A DNA stretch of 64,000 nt, from the NCBI GenBank assembly GCA_963737225.1, contig CAVTSA010000002.1, positions 248,001 through 312,000 on the forward strand, written 5' to 3'. The notes below the pieces were generated by a model. It worked only from the letters and a program-made list of their open reading frames with translations. It was not told where the DNA came from and ran no database searches. The DNA is from CAVTSA01 sp963737225 (lineage in GTDB: Bacteria > Chloroflexota > Dormibacteria > Dormibacterales > Dormibacteraceae). Positions 37,709-45,725 of the stretch are shown piece by piece; position 1 is the first letter of the stretch, and each line of letters begins with the position of its first letter. The position numbers were made by a program, and so were the translations under genes.

Positions 37709-38903
37709 TAGGGCGCTCGGCGCAATAATCCGGACGAGTTGACCACCAGGCAGGGGGTGCCAGGGAGTAGTTCCACTCGCCATGGAAGTCATGCGGGAGG
37801 AGGCCGATGGCGTCCATTCTCGCGTCGTCGATCAGGACCTTTGTGGGGTAGGTGCCATGGTCTCGTTCGGCATGCACGCTGAGGCCGGTCTTGGAGGTTG
37901 TCGCCGCGATCAGTTCCACGATCACCTCGTAGCTGGTGAGTGGGCGGCCGCGCCAGTTCATGCTGATGTGCGAGAAGAGCCGGTGCTCGATCTTGTTCCA
38001 CTTACTGGTGCCGGGCGGCAGGTGGCAGACCGTGATGGCCAAATCGGCCTCCTGCGCGAATCGCCAGAGCTCGTGCTTCCAAGCCCGGACTCGGTAGCCG
38101 TTGCCGCCGCCCCCGTCGGCGCAGATCAGGAGCTGGTCAGCATCGGGGTAGGCGAGCGAGCCGTCGCCCCGCCACCAGCGGCGCAGGCTTTCGACCGCGA
38201 AGGCGGCGGTCTCGTGATCCTGGCCCACGTTGACCCAGCCCACGTTGCGCTCGACGTCGTAGACGCCGTAGGGGATCGCCTTGCCCTGCTCGCTGACGAA
38301 GTCGTGGATGTTCACCCGCACCGGCTCTCCTTTCGGCTGCCACTCCCGGCCCCCGTTCTTGAACTCGCCGATCAGCTCCTTCTTCTTGCAGTCCACGGAG
38401 ACCACCGGCAGGCCGGCGTCCCGGAACTGACGCGCCTGCTCGTTCAGGTAGCGGAACTGAGCGTCGCGGTCTGGGTGATGGCTCCCTTCCTGGGTCTTGG
38501 CGTTGGCCTGCAGGCTGTAGCCCTGCTCCTTGAGCAGGATCCCGACCGTGCTCGGACTGACCGGGTGCCCGCCGCGAGTGAGGGACAACGCCAGTTGGCC
38601 GGTGCTCTTGCACGTCCACCGCAGGGGCGACTCCGGGTCGCCGCGAACGTCCGGGTCGATGAGTGCGTCGAGCGCCGCTGCCAGTTCTGGATCTGTCTGG
38701 GTCAGCGACTTTCGCCCGGCACCCGGTCGGCGGACACGTCCGTCGATCGCCGGCGCAGCGTCGAGATCCTTCATCCCGTCGTAGAGCGTTTGGCGTGACA
38801 GCTTGGTGGCTCGCGAGACCTTGGAGATTCCGCCTCTGCCCAGGGCCCTGGCTTCGGCACACGCCCACAGACGACGCTGGCGCTCATTGAAGTGGGGAGC
38901 CAC
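37692..38903 (-). CDS. ISAzo13-family transposase
   Basis: A 403-residue transposase starting MAPHFNERQRRLWACAEARALG, with HTH-like GGISKVSRATKLSRQTLYDG and core motifs VVSVDCKKKELIGEF, LLICADGGGGNGYR and STSKWNKIEHRLFS-type text (GTSKWNKIEHRLFS) carrying the DDE residues. These are diagnostic of ISAzo13. The last five codons (KCFPS) are derived from the end of the adjacent IS630 element. Otherwise intact. Confidence 0.93.
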   Translation of the reverse strand: MAPHFNERQRRLWACAEARALGRGGISKVSRATKLSRQTLYDGMKDLDAAPAIDGRVRRPGAGRKSLTQTDPELAAALDALIDPDVRGDPESPLRWTCKSTGQLALSLTRGGHPVSPSTVGILLKEQGYSLQANAKTQEGSHHPDRDAQFRYLNEQARQFRDAGLPVVSVDCKKKELIGEFKNGGREWQPKGEPVRVNIHDFVSEQGKAIPYGVYDVERNVGWVNVGQDHETAAFAVESLRRWWRGDGSLAYPDADQLLICADGGGGNGYRVRAWKHELWRFAQEADLAITVCHLPPGTSKWNKIEHRLFSHISMNWRGRPLTSYEVIVELIAATTSKTGLSVHAERDHGTYPTKVLIDDARMDAIGLLPHDFHGEWNYSLAPPAWWSTRPDYCAERPKCFPS

Positions 38904-38998
38904 GGCTTCCCAGCGGGTGCGTACAGCAGCTTCAGCTTCGATGCCCGGAGGCTATCACAAGTAGCCCCATTTGCCCAGTTAATTATCGCGAAAGCCCT
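37711..38998 (-). mobile_element. ISAzo13-family insertion sequence
   Basis: About 1.29 kb between TA at 37709-37710 and TA at 38999-39000, with short imperfect ends (left GGGCGCTCGGCGCAATAAT, right as reverse complement AGGGCTTTCGCGATAATTA). Its transposase gene reads through the left end into the neighbouring IS630 terminus, so the native stop was probably the TAA formed at the TA target. Confidence 0.75.
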
Positions 38999-39133
38999 TA
39001 GGTCCACCGCTACGACACGGCCGTTGGGACCGACGCGGGCAGCAATCAACCGGGCGTCATCCCCGGTCCCGCACCCGGCCTCCAACATCATCTGCCCGGA
39101 AGTGACTTCGAGCCTCACGGCCGGGGACGTCAT
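38999..39133 (-). pseudogene. SAM-dependent methyltransferase, N-terminal 45 codons
   Basis: ATG 39133 to the IS insertion point. Contains the SAM-binding motif I: MMLEAGCGTGDDARLIAARV and the ribose-binding acidic end VVAVDL. It continues as SEAAVAEAK at 36463 after the two IS elements are removed. A start further upstream is possible, but IS630 copy 2 lies only 48 bases away. Confidence 0.85.
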
Positions 39134-39182
39134 CGTCTGCGAGGCGGCGCTACGGGACGAAGGAACCTCACACCACTACCTA

Positions 39183-40327
39183 GTGCTTCGTCCGACAAAT
39201 GGTTGGTGGTTGCGATAGCCTATTGGTATGCGATTGCCGGTACCCGCGCTGGAACTCAGCCAGGCGGATGAAGCGTTCCTGGCCGCCATCGCCAAGGCAC
39301 AGACGGCGCCGCACGCCGAAGTGGTTCGCGCCCAGGCATTGCTGATGGCCGGCGACGGCCTGGCGAACACCTCGATCGCGGCCGCCCTCGGGGTCTCGCC
39401 GAGCAGTGTGGCGAACTGGAGGGCGCGATTCGCCGAAGAGGGTTGGGCCAAGCTCGGGAAGGTCCGACGAGGTCGCGGAGGAAGCCCTCGATCCCGGCCG
39501 AGAAGGTGGAGGCGATCGTGCACGCCACCCTTCACGAGACGCCGCCAGGTCACACCCACTGGAGCTGCCGAACGATGGCCAAGGCACAGGGTGTGAGTCC
39601 CGATACCGTGCAGCGGATCTGGTCCGGACATGGGCTGAAGCCGCATCTGGTGAAGACCTTCAAGCTCTCCAACGACCCTCGCTTCGAGGAGAAGCTGACC
39701 GATGTCGTCGGCCTCTATCTGAACCCTCCCGAGAAGGCGATGGTGCTGTGCGTGGACGAGAAGAGCCAGATCCAGGCTCTCGATCGGACCCAGCCCGGCC
39801 TCCCCATCAAACGCGGGCGTGCCGGGACCATGACCCACGACTACAAACGCAACGGAACCACCACCCTGTTCGCAGCGCTCGACGTGTTGACGGGCAAGGT
39901 GATCGGCGAGTGCCACCCCCGTCACCGCAACCGGGAATTCCTCCGCTTCCTGCGCACGATCGATCGCGAGGTTCCCAAGGGTCAGGACGTCCATCTCATC
40001 CTGGACAACTACGGAACTCATGGGCACGCCAACGTGAAGAGCTGGCTTGCCAAGCACCCCCGTTTCCAGCTCCACTTCGTTCCCACCTCGTCGTCCTGGC
40101 TCAACATGGTCGAGTGCTGGTTTGGTCTCCTGACCGAGCAGGCGATCCGTCGAGGCAGCTTCGGTTCCGTCCCGGAGTTGATCGCGGCAATCCAGGAGTA
40201 CCTGGATAGCCACAACGATGACCCCAAGCCGTTCATCTGGACGGCGACCGTCGAAGAGCTCATCGCCAAGGTTCGGCGCGGCCGTGCCGCTCTCACTCAA
40301 TCGCCAGCTAATTATCCGACGGCACAC
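39183..40327 (+). mobile_element. IS630-family insertion sequence, copy 2 (different type)
   Basis: About 1.15 kb flanked by TA (39181-39182 and 40328-40329). Terminal inverted repeats: left GTGCTTCGTCCGACAAATGG, right (reverse complement) GTGTGCCGTCGGATAATTAG. Carries a two-frame transposase. It has inserted between the methyltransferase upstream region and the truncated integrase. Confidence 0.85.
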
Positions 40328-40330
40328 TAG
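39228..40330 (+). CDS. IS630-family transposase in two overlapping frames
   Basis: Part A from ATG 39228 has the helix-turn-helix NTSIAAALGVSPSSVANWRARFAEEG. Part B (frame shifted by -1, usable from about 39480) continues RKPSIPAEKVEAIVHATL and carries the DDE core: VLCVDEKSQIQALDR, VHLILDNYGTHGH and TSSSWLNMVECWFGLL, ending QSPANYPTAH. Many IS630 elements make their transposase by programmed frameshifting; the overlap here (about 39470-39500, GGAGGAAGCCC) may be such a site, or a simple -1 mutation. All catalytic residues are present in part B. Confidence 0.9.
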
Positions 40331-40376
40331 CGACCGGTCGCTGGGCAAGCCCAGACCCGACACTCACCACCCAGCT

Positions 40377-40725
40377 CTACGACCACATCAGCAACGGTAT
40401 CGCCGAGGCTGGCCGCGGGACGACCTGGACAACCACGCTCGTCCCCTGTAATGGCCTCCCGGACGCCGCCGGCCGCGACGCCACCAAGGCACGGTAGTGG
40501 CGCAGCCTCTCCACGCCGAGGTCCTCGAAACGTCGAACGCCCTCCTCGTCGGCCCATGCGAGGAAGGGCCGGATCATGTGGTCGTACCAGATGAGCGTGT
40601 ACGGCGACGCACGGTTGCCCATCCGGTCCAGCCGAAAGTGCTCGTACCCGGCCTCGAGCGGCGACTTCCGACCCCGGGGCGCCACCGCCCTCGATGAGCC
40701 GCAACGATCCCCTCACGGTCCTCAT
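40377..40725 (-). pseudogene. Tyrosine recombinase (integrase) N-terminal remnant
   Basis: From ATG 40725, behind GGAGGTGGTCAGG, reads MRTVRGSLRLIEGGG; a frameshift at about 40683 then gives the SAM-like core-binding domain: AGYEHFRLDRMGNRASPYTL, WYDHMIRPFLAWADEEGVRRFEDLGVERLRHYRALVASR and GRPLQGTSV. After that the sequence becomes unrelated and stops at 40377; the catalytic domain (Arg-His-Arg-Tyr) is missing, with IS630 copy 2 next to it. An integrase beside a tRNA with duplicated 3' ends is the expected cause of the islands to the left. Confidence 0.8.
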
Positions 40726-40869
40726 CCTGACCACCTCCAGTGGTGGCAGGCCCTCTCCAACCCACTTGACACCCACCTTTCCGGCGAGGTTCCCACGGCG
40801 CTCCAACGAGATACCCACGGGGAGACAAGTGCGCTGGATCGTATTCGCCAGGGGTCGAAAAGGAACGCG

Positions 40870-40946
40870 TGGTCGGGGAGCCGGGATTCGAACCCGGGGC
40901 CCCTTGACCCCCAGTCAAGTGCGCTGCCGGACTGCGCTACTCCCCG
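40870..40946 (-). tRNA. tRNA-Pro (anticodon GGG), CCA encoded
   Basis: On the minus strand: acceptor CGGGGAG / CTCCCCG, D-stem GCGC, anticodon stem CTTGA / TCAAG with loop CTGGGGG (anticodon GGG), variable loop, T-arm CCGGG-TTCGAAT-CCCGG, discriminator A, encoded CCA. All stems pair. Its 3' half is the duplicated attachment site seen at 33163 and, decayed, at 31397. The promoter probably includes TATGAT at about 40992-40997. Confidence 0.97.
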
Positions 40947-41149
40947 ACGCGTCGCCTCTGTGCTGACGGCAGCACGCCAAGGCAGAACGCGATCATACCC
41001 GAGCGCCGCCCCCGACTCCCGTGACTCAAACCGATGGCGCACCGCCCTCGCCAGGGCCGGTCCGCATCCCCACGGGGGCGACCGCGAACCCGCCAAACCG
41101 CGACCCGGCAGGCGCGGCGCCACAATAGCCTCATAACCAAGGAGGTGCT

Positions 41150-42247
41150 TTGACCGACACCATCAACGTCCAGGACGCACCGATTCCGCCCTACCGGCGG
41201 CGCATCCTCGACCCCCACGGCCGGCTGGTGGCGGGCGCCGAGCCCACCCTGACCGAGGCCCAAACCATCGAAGCCCTGCGCTGGATGTTCCTCTCCCGCA
41301 TGTTCGACGCCCGCGCGACCGGCCTCCAGCGCCAGGGACGCCTGGGGACCGTCTCTCCTGTGAAGGGCCAGGAGGCGTCCGTGATGGGCGTTTCGATGGC
41401 GCTCAACCCGGACACCGACTGGGTCTTCCCCTCCTACCGCGAGGTACCCGCCGTCCTCCGCCAGGGCATCCCGGTCGGCGTCTACTTCGCCTCGCTGATG
41501 GGCAAGGTGATGTCCGGGCGGATCCCGGAAGGCGTGAAAGCGCTGCCCACGCAGGTGGCCCTGGCGACCCAGATCCCGCAGGCGGTGGGCCTGGCCTGGG
41601 GCCTCAAGCTGCAGGGCAAGCCCGGCGTCGTGGTCCCGTTCCTCGGCGAGGGCGCGGCGAGCGAGGGCGACACCCACGAGGCGATGAACCTGGCCGGCGT
41701 CAAGCGGGCTCCCGTCGTGTTCGTCATCCAGAACAACGGGTGGGCGATCTCCACCAGCGGCACCCAGCAGACGGCCGGTGTGCTGTACCGGCGTGCCGAG
41801 GGGTATGGTTTCTCCGGCGTCCAGGTCGACGGCAACGACCTCTTTGCGGTCTACGAGGCCGCCCGCGAGGCGGTCGCGCGAGCGCGCCGCGGCGAGGGGC
41901 CCAGCCTGATCGAGACCATCACCTACCGCCTCAGCTTCCACAACACCACCGACAACCCGCGTGCCTACCTCCCCGAGGGCTGGCTGGAGGAGGCGGAGCG
42001 GTTGGACCCGATCACACGCCTGACCACCTACCTCCGCAGCACCGGCCTCTGGGACGACGCGGCCGAGGAGGCGATGACCGGCGAGATCAGGGAGGAGCTC
42101 GACGCCGCGGTGGAGTGGGCGGAGGCCCAGCCCGCGTCGCTGCCCGAGGACGTCTTCAACTTCGCCTATGTGACGCCTCCCGAACGTGTGCGCCGGCAGC
42201 GTAAGGAGTTGCTCGACTTCCTGGAGGCCCAGAAGCACGATGCCTGA
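41150..42247 (+). CDS. pdhA: 2-oxoacid (pyruvate-type) dehydrogenase E1 alpha subunit
   Basis: A 365-residue thiamine-diphosphate enzyme subunit. TTG 41150 behind an excellent AAGGAGGTGCT. The TPP motif GEGAASEGDTHEAMNLAGVKRAPVVFVIQNN is complete, with GQEASVMGVSMAL and ETITYRLSFHNTTDNPRAYLP (regulatory loop region) typical of pyruvate/branched-chain E1 alpha. With the E1 beta it decarboxylates a 2-oxoacid and passes the acyl group to E2; no E2 or E3 gene is in this window. Stop overlaps the E1 beta start by eight bases. Pyruvate versus branched-chain preference cannot be told. Confidence 0.93.
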   Translation: MTDTINVQDAPIPPYRRRILDPHGRLVAGAEPTLTEAQTIEALRWMFLSRMFDARATGLQRQGRLGTVSPVKGQEASVMGVSMALNPDTDWVFPSYREVPAVLRQGIPVGVYFASLMGKVMSGRIPEGVKALPTQVALATQIPQAVGLAWGLKLQGKPGVVVPFLGEGAASEGDTHEAMNLAGVKRAPVVFVIQNNGWAISTSGTQQTAGVLYRRAEGYGFSGVQVDGNDLFAVYEAAREAVARARRGEGPSLIETITYRLSFHNTTDNPRAYLPEGWLEEAERLDPITRLTTYLRSTGLWDDAAEEAMTGEIREELDAAVEWAEAQPASLPEDVFNFAYVTPPERVRRQRKELLDFLEAQKHDA

Positions 42248-43217
42248 GCTGAACCTGATCGAGGCCATCCACGACGGCCTCGCCTACGAGATGCGGCGCG
42301 ACGAATCCGTCCTGCTGCTGGGCCTCGACGTGGGTCGCCTGGGCGGTGTCTTCCGCGCCAGCAAGGGCCTGATCGACGAGTTCGGGCCCGAGCGCGTGGT
42401 CGACACCCCGCTGGCCGAGGGCTCGATCATCGGCTCCTCGATCGGCCTTGCGATGTCGGGTCTGAAGCCGGTCGCCGAGATCCAATTCCTGGGCTTCACC
42501 CATCAGGCCTTCCACCAGCTGGCGGGTCAGCTGGCGCGGACCCGGTTCCGCAACCGCGGCCGCCTCACCACGCAGGTCACGGTGCGCGCTCCCTTTGGCG
42601 GCGCGGTACGGACGCCCGAGTTCCATCCCGACGCCATCGAGGCCCAGTACGTGCAGTCGCCAGGCCTCAAGATCGTCTGCCCGTCGACCGCCCTCGACGC
42701 CAAGGGACTGCTCCTGGAGGCGATCCGCGACCCCGACCCGGTCCTCTACCTGGAGCCCCAGCGGCTCTACCGCAAGGGCCGGGAGGAGGTCCCCGCCGGG
42801 GATTACACAGTCCCCTTCGGCGAGGCACGGATGGCGCGCCAGGGCGACGACCTGACCCTCATCGCCTGGTCGGCCGCTGTCGACCTGGCCCTCTCGGCGG
42901 CGGACAGGCTGGCCGAAGAGGGGATCGAGGCCGGCGTCATGGACCTGCGCACGCTGGTGCCGCTCGACCTGGATCTGCTGACTCGCGAGGTGTCACGGAC
43001 GGGGAAGGCGATCGTCGTGCACGAGGCTTCCCTGTCCGGCGGGTTCGGGGCCGAGATCGCCGCCACGCTCCAGGAGGAGTGCTTCTTCTCGCTCGACCAG
43101 CCGGTGCGGCGGGTCACCTCCTGGGACACCCCGTACCCCCCCGGGCCGCTCGAAGAGTGGTACCTGCCCTCAGTCGCGCGGGTGGTGGCGAAGGCGCGCG
43201 AGACGGTCAACGGCTGA
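42240..43217 (+). CDS. pdhB: 2-oxoacid dehydrogenase E1 beta subunit
   Basis: A 325-residue transketolase-fold subunit: ESVLLLGLDVGRLGGVFRASKGL, DTPLAEGSIIGSSIGLAMSGLKPVAEIQF, RAPFGGAVRTPEFHPDAIEAQY and, C-terminal, VMDLRTLVPLDLDLL. ATG 42240 lies inside the E1 alpha end (overlap eight bases), translational coupling for a heterotetramer. Both genes end before the TcuB gene on the other strand with an 18-base gap. No lipoyl E2 follows, so it must be encoded elsewhere. Confidence 0.94.
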   Translation: MPELNLIEAIHDGLAYEMRRDESVLLLGLDVGRLGGVFRASKGLIDEFGPERVVDTPLAEGSIIGSSIGLAMSGLKPVAEIQFLGFTHQAFHQLAGQLARTRFRNRGRLTTQVTVRAPFGGAVRTPEFHPDAIEAQYVQSPGLKIVCPSTALDAKGLLLEAIRDPDPVLYLEPQRLYRKGREEVPAGDYTVPFGEARMARQGDDLTLIAWSAAVDLALSAADRLAEEGIEAGVMDLRTLVPLDLDLLTREVSRTGKAIVVHEASLSGGFGAEIAATLQEECFFSLDQPVRRVTSWDTPYPPGPLEEWYLPSVARVVAKARETVNG

Positions 43218-43235
43218 GCGTCCGAACCCGACCCC

Positions 43236-44348
43236 TCACGCCGACCGGCCGCTCTGGTGGTGCAGCCAGAGCGCGCCGAAGCGGGGGATCGCGTGGAGGA
43301 GCTTGCCGTACGGAACGGTGAGAAACAGCCCTGCCACCCCGCCCAGGTGGAGGATGAGCAGCGGGCCCATCGCGGCCGTTCCGCGGAGCGCAAGGAGCAG
43401 CAGTCCGGTGACCGCGATCCAGAGCAGCAGACTCAGGAAGCTGAGGCTCAAGGCGCGGCTGACCGGGCTCGCGAGCGAGCGGTCGATCTCCCGCTCGCGG
43501 GTGTGCAGAAGCAGCAGCCCGCTCCCGCCCACGATCAGGAGGACGCCGCCGGCGGTTCCCAGGAGCACCGGCCCGCTCCAGAACGCATACGGGGGTAGGA
43601 CGCCCAACACATGCTGTTCGAACGCCGCGACGCTCGTCGACGCGAATGCCAAAACAAATCCAAGCACCACCGCCTGGTGAAACGCCCGCCGCGCCTGCGA
43701 AGGCCTGACCGCGTCCGGGTAGTAGCACCCGCCGCCGCCGCCACCAAGGTAGCGGAGCCCGAGCACCTCGACCACCGTTGCCCAGTAGGAGCGCACATCC
43801 AAGAGCCGGCGCCCGGTCCCGCCCATGACGGTCCAGAACCGCCAGAAGCTCGCGACGAGGACGAGCAGCGGGACCAGGCCGAGGATCAGACCTCCGGCTG
43901 TCATCACCGACTGATCGATCACCTCGTAGAACGATCCCGGTCCCGAACGCGCGACCGCGACCTCGCCGATGCCGGCGCCCACCACGGCGGCGACGAGGGC
44001 AGCCAGGGTGCCGGTGGCGGCGGCGATGGCGGCCGTCCGCCAGGGCCGCGCCAGGGCACCGCGCAGCAACCCGGGCCAGGCGAACGCCTGGTAGCTCGCG
44101 CTCCGGGCCTCCCCGAGCAATTCGGGGATGTTGACCCCGAACTCGTGCGGGGGTGCGTACATGCAGGCCTGATAACAGGCGCGACACTCATGACAGAGGT
44201 TCGAAAGCCGGGTCAGCTCACCGATACCGATCGCCGGCATCTTCTCCGCGGCCGGGAACACGGGGCAGTAGCCCTCGCAGTAGCGGCACGAGTTGCAGAC
44301 CGAGAACTGCCACTCGGCCTTCTCCAGCAGGTCAAGCAACTCGGGCAT
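43236..44348 (-). CDS. tcuB: TcuB-like 4Fe-4S membrane protein (tricarballylate utilisation)
   Basis: A 370-residue protein: N-terminal ferredoxin part with two cysteine clusters, C-x2-C-x2-C-x3-C (SCRYCEGYCPVF) at about 18-29 and C-x2-C-x2-C-x3-C (CHECRACYQACMYAP) at about 52-62. Then about seven hydrophobic helices (for example TAAIAAATGTLAALVAAVVG, FHQAVVLGFVLAFASTS). This fits TcuB/CitB, which carries electrons from TcuA to the quinone pool. ATG 44348 lies inside the TcuA gene end; overlap 17 bases. The transporter TcuC and regulator TcuR are not here. Confidence 0.9.
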   Translation of the reverse strand: MPELLDLLEKAEWQFSVCNSCRYCEGYCPVFPAAEKMPAIGIGELTRLSNLCHECRACYQACMYAPPHEFGVNIPELLGEARSASYQAFAWPGLLRGALARPWRTAAIAAATGTLAALVAAVVGAGIGEVAVARSGPGSFYEVIDQSVMTAGGLILGLVPLLVLVASFWRFWTVMGGTGRRLLDVRSYWATVVEVLGLRYLGGGGGGCYYPDAVRPSQARRAFHQAVVLGFVLAFASTSVAAFEQHVLGVLPPYAFWSGPVLLGTAGGVLLIVGGSGLLLLHTREREIDRSLASPVSRALSLSFLSLLLWIAVTGLLLLALRGTAAMGPLLILHLGGVAGLFLTVPYGKLLHAIPRFGALWLHHQSGRSA

Positions 44349-45711
44349 GGCGCGCGGCCTCCTCGCCCGCGATGCGGCCGAATACCGAGCCGATGGTCAA
44401 CCCGAACCCCGCCAGGTACCCCTCGCGCAGGACGTTTCCCGCCATGATCTCCCCCGCCGCGAAGACGTTGGGCCACCCGGTGCCGTCGTCGCGAAGGACC
44501 CTCGCCGCCTGGTCGACGCCGACGGCCAGGTACGTGAAGGTGACCCCCGGCCGGAGCGGATATCCGTAGTACGGCGGCTGATCAAGGCGTCTGGCCCAGT
44601 TGCTCTTCGGGGGTGTCACGCCGCGGGTCCCAAGACCGTCGAGCCGGCCAGGGTCAAACGTTCCCTCCCCAGGGGTGCCGGCGTTGTAGGTGTCGACCGT
44701 CTGTTTCAGCCCCGCGGGGTCCAGCTCAAGTCGACGGGCCAGCTCAGGGATGGTGTCGGCCTTGTGCGGTGGATAGAGCGGCGGCAGAAACCGACCCCAT
44801 GCCTGGGCGTCGAAGATCGAATAGGCGATCTGATCGGGTTGGGACGCGACCAGCCCACCCCACCTGGCGTACCGCTTGGGCCACAGCTGCTCGCCCTCGT
44901 CGTAGAAGCGCTCGGCCCGATTGTTGACCACGATTCCGAACGGGATCGAGTCCACCCGGGTGACGATGCCACCCTCGTAACGAGGGGCTCGCGCGTCGCA
45001 GGCGACGCAGTGGAAGCCGCGCGGATTCCCTCGCTGCATCGCTCCCGCCGACAAAAGGAGGGACAGGATGAGACCGTCGTTGGCACGGCTGCCACGCACC
45101 TGGTAGTTATCGGCCGCGGGTCCCCAGGATTGCCGGAGCCAGTCGAGATTGGCCTCGAAACCACCGGAGGCGACGACGACCGACCGTGCCGGGATCCACC
45201 GCCGGTGGCCGGACTGCTCGACCAGCGCCGCCTCGAATCCACCCTCGGCGAAGCGCAGATCGCACACCTTCGACTCGTAGGCGATCTCCATGCCGGACCG
45301 TTCCGCCAGCGCGTAGTAAGTGTTGAGCATCGCCTTGCCGCCGCCGAGGAAGAAGCGGTTCGTCCGCGAGAGCTGCAGCGTTCCCTCCAGCGGGGGCTGC
45401 CAGCGGATGCCGTGGCCCTCCATCCAGGTCGGGAGCTCACGGGAGCGAGCGATCGTGAACGACGCCAGGTCGAGATCGGTGCCTTCTCGGGTGACCTCGA
45501 GCAGGTCGTCCAGGAACTCGCCGTCCTCGTAGTCGGGTCCGGCCACCCGCACGTCCCGGGTGTATTTGCTGTTGCCGCCGCGCCAGGCCTTCGAGGTCCG
45601 TTCGAGCAGGAGCACCCGCGCGCCACGATCGGCGGCGCTCAACGCGGCGCACAGGCCGGCGTTGCCGCCGCCGACCACCAGCACGTCGAGCAGATCGGGG
45701 GCGTCAGGCAT
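44332..45711 (-). CDS. tcuA: TcuA-like FAD-dependent tricarballylate dehydrogenase
   Basis: A 459-residue FAD oxidoreductase of the fumarate reductase flavoprotein family: dinucleotide motif VLVVGGGNAGLCAALSAADRGARVLLLER at 10-38, GGGKAMLNTYYALAER, and the C-terminal FAD block WPNVFAAGEIMAGNVLREGYLAGFGLTIGSVFGRIAGEEA. With TcuB it oxidises tricarballylate to cis-aconitate in Salmonella; other substrates are possible in this lineage. ATG 45711 (MPDAPDLLD). It follows the GH1 glucosidase gene on the same strand by 14 bases. Confidence 0.91.
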   Translation of the reverse strand: MPDAPDLLDVLVVGGGNAGLCAALSAADRGARVLLLERTSKAWRGGNSKYTRDVRVAGPDYEDGEFLDDLLEVTREGTDLDLASFTIARSRELPTWMEGHGIRWQPPLEGTLQLSRTNRFFLGGGKAMLNTYYALAERSGMEIAYESKVCDLRFAEGGFEAALVEQSGHRRWIPARSVVVASGGFEANLDWLRQSWGPAADNYQVRGSRANDGLILSLLLSAGAMQRGNPRGFHCVACDARAPRYEGGIVTRVDSIPFGIVVNNRAERFYDEGEQLWPKRYARWGGLVASQPDQIAYSIFDAQAWGRFLPPLYPPHKADTIPELARRLELDPAGLKQTVDTYNAGTPGEGTFDPGRLDGLGTRGVTPPKSNWARRLDQPPYYGYPLRPGVTFTYLAVGVDQAARVLRDDGTGWPNVFAAGEIMAGNVLREGYLAGFGLTIGSVFGRIAGEEAARHARVA

Positions 45712-45725
45712 CGTCTGCCGCAGGC

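Noticed and set aside
40993..41030. Complete tRNA promoter with -10 TATGAT and a -35 TTGAGT
   Set aside because: The candidate -35 is about 26 bases from the -10, too far; only the -10 is supported.
41150..43217. Complete 2-oxoacid dehydrogenase operon
   Set aside because: Only E1 alpha and E1 beta are here; no E2 or E3 gene is present in the window.
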